The notes beneath the pieces were generated by a model. The model did no database searches and had not been told where the DNA came from. It worked only from the letters and a program-made list of their open reading frames with translations. Positions 1 to 7,931 of a stretch of 21,227 nt of DNA are shown piece by piece; position 1 is the first letter of the stretch; each line of letters starts with the position of its first letter. The DNA is from Sphacelaria rigidula (lineage: Eukaryota; Phaeophyceae; Sphacelariales). The stretch lies in assembly GCA_964200075.2 (NCBI GenBank), contig CAXNAA020000450.1:1-21227 (forward strand), written 5' to 3'. Position numbers and translations under genes: made by a program.

Positions 1-580
1 GTTCACGACATCCGCCACCGCCTCACTTATGATATTTGTCCTACGGCTGTGTTCTGTAACCTTGGTTGTTATGGGGCAGGGTGTCTAGTTCCGTTTCATA
101 GCCCTGAGTTTGGCACCAACGCTTTGGGGTGTGTACCAACTCAGGTTTTTTTCGAAAAGTTGAAAATTAATCCTGAGTTGCTGCGCATGTCTCTTCTCAG
201 GGTTTAGTTTTCAGGGTTTACCTAGGGGAATTTGTCATCCTGGCCTTGAGTGCCAACTTTCTTAATAATCCCTGAGTTTTTTCTTATTCCTGAGTTCTGA
301 TTTGTGTTTCCGAAACTCTATTGAGTGAAGAGTGGCAATTATGCACACACCCGACTTCTTGTTGAAGGCACTGTATTATCCGAGCATGAATGCCTATGAA
401 CACCATGTTATCATTCATTGCAGTACAATGTGTACTTGAATGTTATCCATAGTGATATTTTTTCACCATGCGTGGTCAATTCACAAGCAAACGTGCACAA
501 CGTTCTACTGTACTGCTCTTGTACTGCTGTATACAGCAGCGATGTGCACCACGATTACCGTACCAAACTGCTATAGCAAG
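1..580. other. No gene seen; cluster of an 8-bp motif
   Basis: I see no supportable gene here. The left half contains the octamer CCTGAGTT at 103-110, 172-179, 271-278 and 289-296, and its reverse complement AACTCAGG at 138-145. That is five occurrences in about 200 bp. The rest is unassigned AT-leaning sequence. The short ORF at 468-674 runs into the hairpin-repeat family and has no recognisable protein character. Confidence 0.4.
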
Positions 581-584
581 TAGT

Positions 585-770
585 GGCCGTACTCAATCTA
601 TCCAAAATTTGGGTAGAGTATTGAGGTCATACCCAAGTGATACTCCATACTCCGGTATTGCTGAGACTATTTGACGTTGTACCCAATCTACCCAAAATCT
701 GGGTAGTAGGCAATAACCGGGTATTTTACCCGACTATTGAAAGGTACATATCCCACTCGACTTGATCGAA
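585..770 (+). repeat. Short copy of the GGGTAG hairpin-repeat element
   Basis: This copy holds one long unit (gtattgaggtcatacccaag then ...ccggtattgctgaga) and one short unit ending cccaaaatctgggtag. They are followed at 711-765 by the right-terminal module seen in the other copies: aaccgggtattttacccg, then ...actattgaaagg, then cccactcgactt. It is a diverged, compact copy of the large block at 4245-5199. Nothing suggests that it is coding. Confidence 0.65.
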
Positions 771-980
771 ATCATGCGGAGGAAAGTTACAAGGTTGTGT
801 CATGTTTAAATAAGGTAAACCCGGAAGTGGGGGATTTTGGTTGGCATACTGACCCATACCGGAGTGTGTACCGAGCATTCCGATGTTCTCCGATAGGGTA
901 TCGTTTCTTGTTCCGAAAAATCCGGTATGGTTCGAAAGGGCATTTTCCTACAGAAACCCTTCTCTTATACTCGTGTAAAC
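771..980. other. Unassigned spacer with a 10-bp inverted repeat
   Basis: No gene is recognised. CCATACCGGA at 854-863 is matched by its exact reverse complement TCCGGTATGG at 921-930, which could form a stem with a 57-nt loop. Overlapping ORFs on both strands lack any protein character. Confidence 0.3.
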
Positions 981-1180
981 ACCTTCTGAATAGTTCACAC
1001 CCTGGACAATACATGGTCAATAGATGCAATAGACGAGAAGTGTACTGCATGAAGTATAGGCCTATTGCAACTGTTGCCGGCCGACAATGGTCGCGATAGG
1101 CCTATACTTTATGCAGTACTTTTCTTGTCTATTGCAACTACTGACCATATATTGTCCAAGGTGAGTTCCAGACGGTATAC
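981..1180. repeat. Long inverted repeat (foldback / MITE-like)
   Basis: The left arm (about 981-1072) is the reverse complement of the right arm (about 1096-1180), around a centre of some 24 bp. The best-matched core runs from ggacaatacatggtcaatag in the left arm to ctgaccatatattgtcc in the right arm, and includes the shared blocks tgcaatagac, gtactgcat and aagtataggcctat. Arm identity is roughly 85-90% by eye. The structure fits a foldback or MITE-type element or a long hairpin. No target duplication was recognised and no protein is encoded. Confidence 0.8.
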
Positions 1181-1590
1181 AGCACACAACCTTCGGGAAA
1201 TTACGAAGGAGCATTTCACTCCCACCTTGTAGAACACCATGCCAAATACCACCCGTCCACAGATATCACGCAAAGCCCACATAACTCATTCTCAGCTACC
1301 ATCGCAACCCTGCGGCATAAAGCACAAGTTGGGCATAGGGGTAGCTACACCGCAGCAGCTGGGTATGGCGTGTTTTTTTTTTCTTCACGTGAGCACATTT
1401 TTCATGGTGGGAAGCGGCGACGGAAGTGCGTGGCAGGGTAGACGTCCGACTTGCGTACACTCATGGACAGAGCATGCAGAAAAAGCCGCACGTTGTCCAA
1501 GTCCTTTTCACATCGCACTGTAAGCAGAGAGTACAGATGGTCTTGCGCTGCCTGCACTGCTCGTTGCCTCCTTCTCCACGCCACGAAACA

Positions 1591-1603
1591 CGCACACACA
1601 TGC

Positions 1604-1651
<48 letters not shown>

Positions 1652-1695
1652 TCACACACACACACGCACTCACACACGCACACGCACTCACACAC
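1591..1695. repeat. (CA)n microsatellite
   Basis: A pure CA run of about 42 bp (1609-1650) sits inside a longer imperfect CA tract (1591-1695) with interruptions such as cgcact. It lies within direct-repeat copy A and is missing from copy B, so it expanded after the copies diverged. Confidence 0.95.
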
Positions 1696-1723
1696 TCGGG
1701 CACACTGTATGCATACATCGCAG

Positions 1724-1743
1724 ACAGTACAGTACTGTACTGT
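1724..1743. other. 20-bp perfect palindrome
   Basis: ACAGTACAGTACTGTACTGT is identical to its own reverse complement. It lies in the 3' part of direct-repeat copy A. Similar gtactgtac / tacagtac clusters occur near 503-540, 5775-5800 and 13417-13455. The function is unknown. Confidence 0.7.
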
Positions 1744-1904
1744 AGAGTAGCAAACAAGTCGTGCTTTGTGATTTTCAGTCTTTTTTCGATCGAAAGCTTG
1801 CAAATTCGTTTAGACCCAACTCGCGAGAAATGAACGAATTCGCTCAAATCAATTTCACCGCACTTTTCGAACGATCGAGAAAATGATATGCTAAGACACG
1901 ACCT

Positions 1905-2130
1905 TACTCAATACCTGGATAGATTATTTGAGGTCGTACCCGATTCACGGAAAATTTTGGGTGGAGTATATGAGGTCTTACCCAACATACGCAAGTTAAG
2001 GGTAAAGTATTGAGGTCATGCCCAAGTGGTACTCCATACCCAGATATTGCGGAGATCACGTGCCCAATATCTGGGTAGACTACATGAGATCTTACTCGAT
2101 ATATCCAAAATTTGCACACGTCGAACAGGT
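1905..2130 (+). repeat. GGGTAG hairpin-repeat block
   Basis: Successive units begin near 1925, 1962, 2003 and 2078. Each contains gaggtc(a/g/t)ta followed by ccca, and a TTTGGGTAGA-type arm. The third is the long unit (gtattgaggtcatgcccaag then ...cccagatattgcggaga). This is the same family as 4245-5199. No right terminus is visible. Confidence 0.7.
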
Positions 2131-2360
2131 CATGAGCTACCTGAAATAGCTACTCGAAAGAGAACTCTCAGATCCTCTGTACAAAAACACAAAACACGTG
2201 ACAGCAGTGCCTGTGGAGCCAAAGCGTTACCTTCCCGCTACACGGCGTGCTCGACGCACATGGCTGTCGGGAGCTAATACGTAAATAGTGGCCGAATGAG
2301 CTAGCATGATGCGGATCAGTTCTCTAATAACGAGTAATATCCAGGTAGCTCATGACCTGT
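2131..2360. other. Unassigned spacer
   Basis: I see no gene or clear repeat between the two hairpin-repeat blocks. A short + strand ORF overlaps but has no recognisable features. Confidence 0.3.
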
Positions 2361-2494
2361 CCGACGTATGAAAATTTGGGTAGAGTATTGAGGTTATATC
2401 CAAGTGATCCGGTGTACCCAGGTATTGCAGAGAGCGCTCACCCAATATTTGGTGGAGTATCTGAGGTCATACTCAGGTGATACTCTATACCACA
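2361..2494 (+). repeat. GGGTAG hairpin-repeat block abutting the 82-bp array
   Basis: Two units are visible: gtattgaggttatatccaag with cccaggtattgcagagagcg, and gtatctgaggtcatactcag with atactctatacc. The second runs directly into the GC-richer start of the 82-bp array at about 2495. The direct contact suggests that the two repeat types are joined or nested. Confidence 0.6.
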
Positions 2495-2910
2495 GGCACC
2501 GTAGGTAGGGTCGGTACCCGGTACCGGTATTTGGGACATTTCATACCCTACCGATACCGGTCCAATCGGATATTTTCAAAACTCATACCTACGATACCCA
2601 CGATACCACGGTATTTCGAGATTTTAATACCTACCTTACCCGCCCGATCGGGTATTTTCATATGTCGTGCCTACGATACCTGCGATACCACGGTATTTCG
2701 AGATTTCAATACCTACCGTATCCGCCCAATCGGGTATTTTCATATGTCGTACTTACGATACCTGCGATACCTGCGATATCACGGTATTCCGAGATTTCAA
2801 TACCTACCGCATCCGCTCAATCAGGTATTTTCAAAACCCATGCCTGCGATACCCACGTATACAACGGTTTGGGATACCCCGGTAAATACCGGGGGTATAC
2901 CCGGTAATCC
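2495..2910. repeat. 82-bp tandem array, locus 1
   Basis: Equivalent points (the g(g)gtatttt block) fall at 2568, 2650, 2732 and 2823, a period of 82, 82 and 91 bp. The last interval includes an extra 9-bp cctgcgata duplication. Each unit contains tacgatacc(c/t)(a/g)cgatacc, acggtattt(c)cgaga and aatacctacc. The array opens with gggtcggtacccggtaccgg and closes with ggtaaataccgggggtatac, so the ends are roughly inverted. Long ORFs through it are by-products: 82 is not a multiple of three and all frames stay open. Confidence 0.85.
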
Positions 2911-3227
2911 CGCACGCGATGCACCTCCCACGATGCAACAGCTGGTCCCAACGTATTATGCAAAGGCCAGAAGTTGTCGGCCCAAGTACGTGTTGTTTTC
3001 ACAAATAATATATATCCCAGATTCCCCCTGATTTGCGTGTTTGGATGAATTTGAATGAACTCATTATTATGTAGTCTGAAGTGCGGTCGTTTTTTTTGTC
3101 GATCCTGTGGGTCCGCCGCATTTCTGTTCTCATGAGGCCTTAACTCCGTAAGTAACTAGTGGCGCGCGGAAAAAACTTCATCTCAAAGAAGGTAAGCTTT
3201 TACGGTCGAAAACATGCGGTCGAAGGA
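2911..3227. other. Unassigned spacer
   Basis: No gene, RNA or repeat was recognised here. It includes a T-run near 3090 and separates the 82-bp array from direct-repeat copy B. Confidence 0.3.
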
Positions 3228-3820
3228 CACGAAGCGGCACTTGACTCCCATCTTACAGACCACCACGCCAGATAACACCCGTTCACAACACCATGCAAAT
3301 TCCATCCAAGTCATTCTCAGGTACCATCCGAACCCTTCAGCATCGAGTACGAGTGGAGCACAGGGATAGATACGCTGCAGTAGTTGGGTATGCTTTGTTA
3401 ATTTTTTGGCGTAAACTTGCTCATTTTCTTCGTTGGTAGGATCAGCGACGGAACTGCGTGGTACGGTGGGCAACCGAGTTGCGTACACGCTCATGGACAG
3501 TGCAGGCAGTACAAAGCCGCACGTTGTTGAATTCCTTTTCACGTCGCATTGTCAGCAGGGAGGACTAATAATCCTGGGCTGTTCGCACTGCACGTTGCCC
3601 GCTTCTCTTGAAAATCTTATTGTACGAAATACGCAGACACGTACTCGGGACACACTGCTTGCAAGCAGTGCAGACAGTGCAGATGGTCTGTACTGTACAC
3701 GGGTGACCATGTACCGTTTCACGATTTTCACCATCTTTTTGCGATCGAAAGCCCGAAAATTCCATTGAACCCAACTCGACAAAAATGTGCGATTCTCGCT
3801 CAAATCAAGTCCATGGCCAC
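3228..3820. repeat. Diverged direct repeat, copy B
   Basis: This is homologous to 1205-1863 in the same orientation. Landmarks are gactcccatctta, tcattctcag, gcgacggaactgcgtgg, cgtacacgctcatggacag, aaagccgcacgttgt, ttccttttcac, gcgatcgaaagc and gctcaaatcaag. It lacks the CA-repeat expansion of copy A and carries instead a short cagtgcagacagtgcag stretch. No intact reading frame is shared by the two copies, so this looks like non-coding repeat DNA. Confidence 0.75.
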
Positions 3821-3904
3821 ATGTTTTCCATGTATTAATATTTGCCAGGACACGCCCTGAAATGCTTCTCCGCACTGCCGGATGACAGTTTTGATTTCGG
3901 TATA

Positions 3905-4235
3905 GAGGGTAAGGCAGGTGGTAACCGGTACTGGTATTTGGGACATCTCATACCCTACCGATACTGACCCAATCGGGTATTTTCAAAACCCATACCTACG
4001 ATACTCACGATACCACGGTATTTCGAGATACCAGTACCTACCGTACCCGCTCAATCAGGTATTTCCAAAACTCATACGATACCTACGATACCACGGTATT
4101 TCGGGATTTCAATACCTACCGTACCCGCTCAATCAGCTATATTTTTAAAATTCATTCTTTCGATACCCACGCATACCACGGTATGTGATACCCCGGTAAA
4201 TACCGAGGGTACGCTCGGTACGGCACCTTACGTAC
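3905..4235. repeat. 82-bp tandem array, locus 2
   Basis: This is a second copy of the array at 2495-2910. It begins with ggtactggtatttgggacat, matching locus 1 at about 2523, and ends with gtgataccccggtaaatacc. In between it repeats tacgata(c)c, ccacggtatttcg(a/g)ga and cctaccgtacccgctcaatc. It has fewer and more degenerate units than locus 1 and is directly followed by the hairpin-repeat block. Confidence 0.85.
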
Positions 4236-4244
4236 GGTTCCTGT

Positions 4245-5199
4245 GCTCTTTACCCAGGTATTGCTGAGAGAGCTTCCCCAAAATCTGGGTAAAGTATTCA
4301 AGGCCGTACCTAATTTACGCAGATTTGGGTCGAGTATTCAAGGTCTTACTTAATCTACTCAAATTTTGGGTAAATTATGGAGGTCATTCTCAAGTGATAT
4401 TCTATACCCAGGAATTGCTTAGAGCGTTTACCCAAATTTGGGTAGATTGTTTGAGGTTATATCCAAGTGATACTGTATTATATACCCGGGTATTTCGGAC
4501 TGTCCTTGCCCAATATTTGGGTGGAGTATTTGAGGTCGTATTCAATCTACCCCGAATTGGGTAGAGTATTGGAGGTCTTACCTAAGTGATGCTCTTTACA
4601 CCAGGTATTGCGGAGAGCGCTTGCCAAATATTTGGGTAGATTATTTGAGGTCATGTTCAATATACCCAAATTTGGGTAGAATTTTTGAGATCGTACTCAA
4701 TCTACCAAAAAATTGGGTATAGTATTGAGGTCATACCCAAGTGATGGTCGTACCCAATCTACCCATATTTGGGCAGAGTATTTGAGGTCATACCCAAGTG
4801 ATTCTCTATACCCAGATATTGCGGAGAGCGCTTGCCAAATATTGGGTAGACTATTTGAGGTCGTACCCAATCTACTCAATTTTTTGGGCAGAGTATTTGA
4901 GTTGGTACTAACTCTATCCGAAATACGGGTAGAGTATTGAGGTCATGCCCAAATGATATTCTATACCCGGGTATTGCTGAGGACGCCCACCCAATATCTG
5001 GGTAGATTATTTGATGTCGTACCCAATGTACTCAATATTTGGGTAGGGTATATGAAGCCGCACTCAATTTACCCAAGCATTGGAGATGGTATTTGTGACC
5101 GTACCCAATCTACCCAAACTCAACCCTGAGAAGAGTAAATACCCAGGTATTTTACCCGAGTATTCAGAAAAAAACAGACCCTACCCGACCTGCCCTCGG
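4245..5199 (+). repeat. Large hairpin-repeat array (about 155-bp higher-order unit)
   Basis: About sixteen gaggtc-type units are visible. A short unit (about 40 bp) has arms TTTGGGTAGATTA and TCTACCCAAA that can pair. A long unit (about 73 bp) contains gaggtcatacccaagtgat, then tctatacccaggtattgcgg and agagcg. Long units start near 4566, 4722 (shortened), 4778 and 4932, with two short units between, giving a higher-order spacing of about 154-156 bp. The block ends with the right-terminal module at 5133-5199: agtaaatacccaggtatttt, acccgagtattc and ctacccgacctgccctcgg. It is non-coding. Confidence 0.85.
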
Positions 5200-5220
5200 T
5201 ACATTTCTATAGCAAGCCTG

Positions 5221-5435
5221 TGACTGATGCTGCTGTACATCTTTACTCCGGGGCACAACATGCGGCATGAATCATGCGTATATGTTCCTTACCTTCCATT
5301 CATCCACCATATATCAAGTGTATATGCTTCCCACCGTTCATATGTGCAGCGTGAGTCATGCGTCAATGTTCTCCACCTTCGGTCCATACGATATATATTA
5401 TGTGAACATGTAGCTTCACACTTGTCATTTCACGG
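5221..5435 (+). repeat. 42-bp satellite, cluster 1
   Basis: Equivalent positions (catgaatcatgcg-like) fall at 5266, 5308, 5350 and 5392, an exact 42-bp period. A diverged unit precedes them at about 5224. The consensus has catgaatcaagcgtacatg followed by tttcccaccttccattcat. The small + strand ORF here (5227-5478) simply reads the repeat in a period of 14 residues and is not called a gene. Confidence 0.8.
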
Positions 5436-5850
5436 GACGCGACTCTTCGGTGGCGTGGCCCTTTGGCAGGTCGGATAGATGAATAAAAGCGTACTGGTTG
5501 CGAACCCCTCGTGAGCCAAATCCGCAACAAACCCAATTCCAAATTTTGCACTCAAACATAACACACTACAGTAAACACATGCGTCTGCGTGCCCAGAGCG
5601 GTTTTTATAGCTAGTTTCCCCCCACCCGAACTATACGCTTGACAGCCTTTGTGTTTTCAGGTTGTGTTCTGTGGTACAGTTGACCTGACCGTACTGTGTA
5701 CAATGTCACGAAGACTTGCAAATAACACAGCATAAGCACGAGTCGTCCTCGCATGCTTCGCAGTCCACGGACGGTACAGTACAGCATGGTACAGCACGCA
5801 TCTGCGTGCCTCTAGTGATTCTTCTAGCTGTTTATTTTCCTATGATTCCT
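5436..5850. other. Unassigned region between satellite clusters
   Basis: No gene was recognised. Near-identical blocks acatgcgtctgcgtgcc (5577-5593) and acgcatctgcgtgcc (about 5797-5811) flank a stretch rich in gtacagtaca motifs. Confidence 0.3.
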
Positions 5851-5854
5851 GCAG

Positions 5855-6058
5855 CATGAATCACGTAATTCATGTACCGTACGTGTTTCTCACCTCGCGA
5901 TCGGGAGCATGGATCATAAATACATGTTTCCCACTTTCCAATCATGAGGCGTAAATCAAGCGTTCATGTGTCTTCCTGTTCATCCATGCAGCATGAATCA
6001 AAGGCACGCGTTTTGCACCCTCCATCCGTACGAGGTGATTCTGACGTACATGTTTCCA
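5855..6058 (+). repeat. 42-bp satellite, cluster 2
   Basis: Units align at 5855, 5908, 5950, 5992 and 6034, spaced 53, 42, 42 and 42 bp. They carry catgaatca / cat(g)gatcataa followed by acatgtttcccac. The last unit is cut at gtacatgtttcca, where the hairpin-repeat element begins. Confidence 0.8.
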
Positions 6059-6240
6059 AGGGCAGGTCGAGTAGAGTCTACTCAATACTCGGTTTTAGGT
6101 CATACTCAATCTGCCCAGAATTTCCGTGTTTTAATCATACCCAAATGATCCTCAATACTTGAGTATTACTGAAAGTAATTACCCAAAATATGAGCGTAGT
6201 ACTTGAGGCCGTACTCAATTTACTCAAAATTTGAGTATGT
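6059..6240 (+). repeat. Hairpin-repeat element copy with left terminus
   Basis: It opens with agggcaggtcgagtagagt, the reverse complement (with few mismatches) of the right terminus actctacccgacctgccct seen in other copies. Diverged units follow: ttaggtcatactcaatctg, catacccaaatgatcctcaa, gaggccgtactcaatttac. This is the clearest evidence that the family has inverted terminal repeats. The right terminus is not evident before the LTR element. Confidence 0.6.
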
Positions 6241-6321
6241 GAAGACCACATACATGTGAGCGTAATAAACACCAGAATACACATGCCGGAGAAACAGCCT
6301 CAGGAGCGGGGTCTGCGAGTG

Positions 6322-6609
6322 TGTAAAGTAGTCCACATTTAGTACACGTACAGGTGCATGAGGAGCTGCAGGTTGGTTGTAGTAGATGTGGTTGTGAGGT
6401 TTACGTTATGATATCAGGTCATGGGATATTCTCTGGAGTATGACTTATGACTGCTTGACAGTATGTGTCTACGGAGGTACAGCAGGTTACTTTCGATAAC
6501 GAAGACTGTTTTGTGAACAACATCAGTCTTGAAGTCTCCGGAACCTGGTGAGAGAGGAAGCCCTTAAAGCAGTCTGGTGACCTTGTTCTGAGTCCGGGAG
6601 GGGTCTATA
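6322..6609 (+). repeat. 5' LTR
   Basis: It matches 9868-10136 in the same orientation, roughly 85% by eye. Long shared blocks include gaggagctgcaggttggt, gactgcttgacagtat, acagcaggttactttcgata, gactgttttgtgaacaacat and agtccgggaggggtcta. It is longer than the 3' LTR mainly because of about 20 extra bases near 6563-6585. The very end reads tctataaag, TATA-like. Confidence 0.88.
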
Positions 6610-6774
6610 AAGAAAGTTTATTCAGGGAACCCGCTGGTTTCTGGGAAAACTGTTTTTTCAGCCACGGAGAGTTTCCGCGAATGTTTTGTTTTGTACACAG
6701 AGAGGTGTGCAGTCTGTAACGCGAGGCAGATCGTTGAACAATAGAGGGACGGCTACGTTGGCTGGAAGCATTGC
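6610..6774 (+). other. Retroelement leader
   Basis: This lies between the 5' LTR and the gag-like frame. No confident tRNA-complementary primer-binding site is seen; tggtttctggg at about 6636 is the only TGG-starting candidate and is far from the LTR end. A short frame starting ATG at 6791 (MAARRNGGRSDAG) may be the original gag start before a frameshift. Confidence 0.4.
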
Positions 6775-7359
6775 ATGCAGCTAAGGAAGAATGGCAGCGC
6801 GCAGAAATGGTGGCAGGAGCGATGCAGGCGTAAGGTAATGTTTGAATTTACTGAGCTTATGCCAGGTGGATCGCTAAGAGTACCGGAGTACGGACGGCGT
6901 TTCAGTGGAAATGCCTCGAGACGTATGTTTCAGGAATATGAGGATTACGAGGAAACGGTACAATTGGGCAATAAGGGGCGCACAGTACCGGCCGCCTCAT
7001 TGACCATGACAAAACTCCTGTCTAAACGCATTCGCGCGTGCCCATCACGTACAATATTCGACGGATCGGTACTCGATGATGAACATATGAAGGAGGCACT
7101 AGGTTGACATGGGGAGAATCCTTCAGTTGCTGCAGCTGATGTGCGGCAGGCGTTGGCCGCCCGCAACGAGCCGACTGCCATGGGGAGAATCGAGGGGCAG
7201 TTGGGTGCCGCCCTCGAGGCGTTTTTCGCCGAAAACGCGAATATCGAGCGTGCCTTCCGCGAGGACGAGACATCCAAAGCAGGACCCGCTCAAATGATTA
7301 CTCGGGAATTGCACGCCGGCATGTCTCCCCCCGGAATCGATAAAAGTGCTACCCTATAA
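6775..7359 (+). pseudogene. gag: gag-like ORF remnant
   Basis: One frame stays open from 6775 to 7359 except for a single TGA at 7105-7107. The translation is charged and helical, with FSGNASRRMFQEYEDYEE in the first half, resembling the capsid-type gag segment of Ty3 elements (a sequence-to-family impression, not a search). After the stop it continues with GQLGAALEAFFAENANIERA. No CCHC zinc knuckle was found. The upstream boundary is uncertain. The position directly after the 5' LTR and before protease supports the call. Confidence 0.6.
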
Positions 7360-7391
7360 TGTAATATGACTATGTCGAATTCTTTCTATAG

Positions 7392-7931
7392 TTATTACCA
7401 TCGTCAACTACTACAAGTGGCGTACAGCAGACCGTGTCGGGGGAAATAGTCCCGGGCTGGACATCTGAGGCGGTGTCGTCGTTGAGCTCACTTGAACCGG
7501 GTGAGGTATCAGAGTTTCAATCTGGGGGTATACGCGTAGAAAGAGAGGAAACGTGGTGTCTCGCCGACTCGCCTGTACAGAGTGCAGGGGCACAGGGTGT
7601 TTGTCCGGTCAAGGCCATTTTAGACTTGGGATCTGGAAGTACGACGACGTCGGTGGATGGGGCGGCGAAATTGCAAGCTTGGGTTCCAGACGTTCGAGTG
7701 GTCGCACCGATGGTTGGCGAACAGCTGGTGAAACTGGCTAACGGCAATATTTAGCGCGTGAAGCAGGAAACTTGCCCTGTTCGAACCGCTTTACATACCA
7801 GCTGGGGACCGGTTGTGCTGGACCCATGTTCATATGCGATCATGCCGGGTACAGATGATGTGACTATCATGGGGAGTCCCATGCTGGAGGCGCTGGGCAT
7901 TAGCGTGTACAGTAGTTCAGGTGCCTAAGCA
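7392..7931 (+). pseudogene. pol: Retroviral-type aspartic protease remnant
   Basis: This frame lies downstream of gag. It contains VKAILDLGSGST, matching the family active site (hydrophobic-hydrophobic-D-x-G-S/A), then about 80 residues later VTIMGSPMLEALGI, matching the conserved hydrophobic-hydrophobic-G stretch before the protease C-terminus. Stops at 7752-7754 (TAG) and 7926-7928 (TAA) interrupt it, but both flanks remain in the same frame, so the decay is by point mutation. In intact elements this domain cleaves the polyprotein in the particle; here it cannot be made whole. Confidence 0.75.

Larger units (their letters stand above)
1205..1863. repeat. Diverged direct repeat, copy A
   Basis: This stretch aligns along its whole length with 3228-3820. 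Shared landmarks, in order, are: a ...actcccacctt / actcccatctt start; tcattctcag; a gta(g)ctacaccgcagcag-like block; catggacag; aagccgcacgttgt; tccttttcac; a gatcgaaagc block; and gctcaaatca near the end. Copy A contains a large CA-repeat expansion that is absent from copy B. The overlapping ORFs on both strands (roughly 1402-1847) owe their length to the (CA)n tract, so I do not call a gene. The element class is unknown. Confidence 0.75.

Noticed and set aside
1402-1847. Overlapping ORFs of 94-135 codons on both strands
   Set aside because: Their length comes from the (CA)n tract, which reads as His-Thr or Val-Cys repeats without stops in every frame.
2477-3031. 184-codon + strand ORF
   Set aside because: It runs through the 82-bp array. 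The period is not a multiple of three and parallel frames are also open, so it reflects repeat composition.
4245-5199. Telomere or subtelomere origin because of TTTGGGTA/TACCCAAA motifs
   Set aside because: Units are long, interspersed and on both arms of hairpins, not short head-to-tail telomere units, and blocks are scattered across the window.
4245-5199. CRISPR-like array
   Set aside because: The spacers are themselves repeated and palindromic, unit lengths vary, no cas genes are present, and the context is eukaryotic.
7776-7790. tRNA T-arm-like tgttcgaaccg
   Set aside because: No acceptor stem, D-arm or anticodon arm at the right distances; it lies within the pol remnant.
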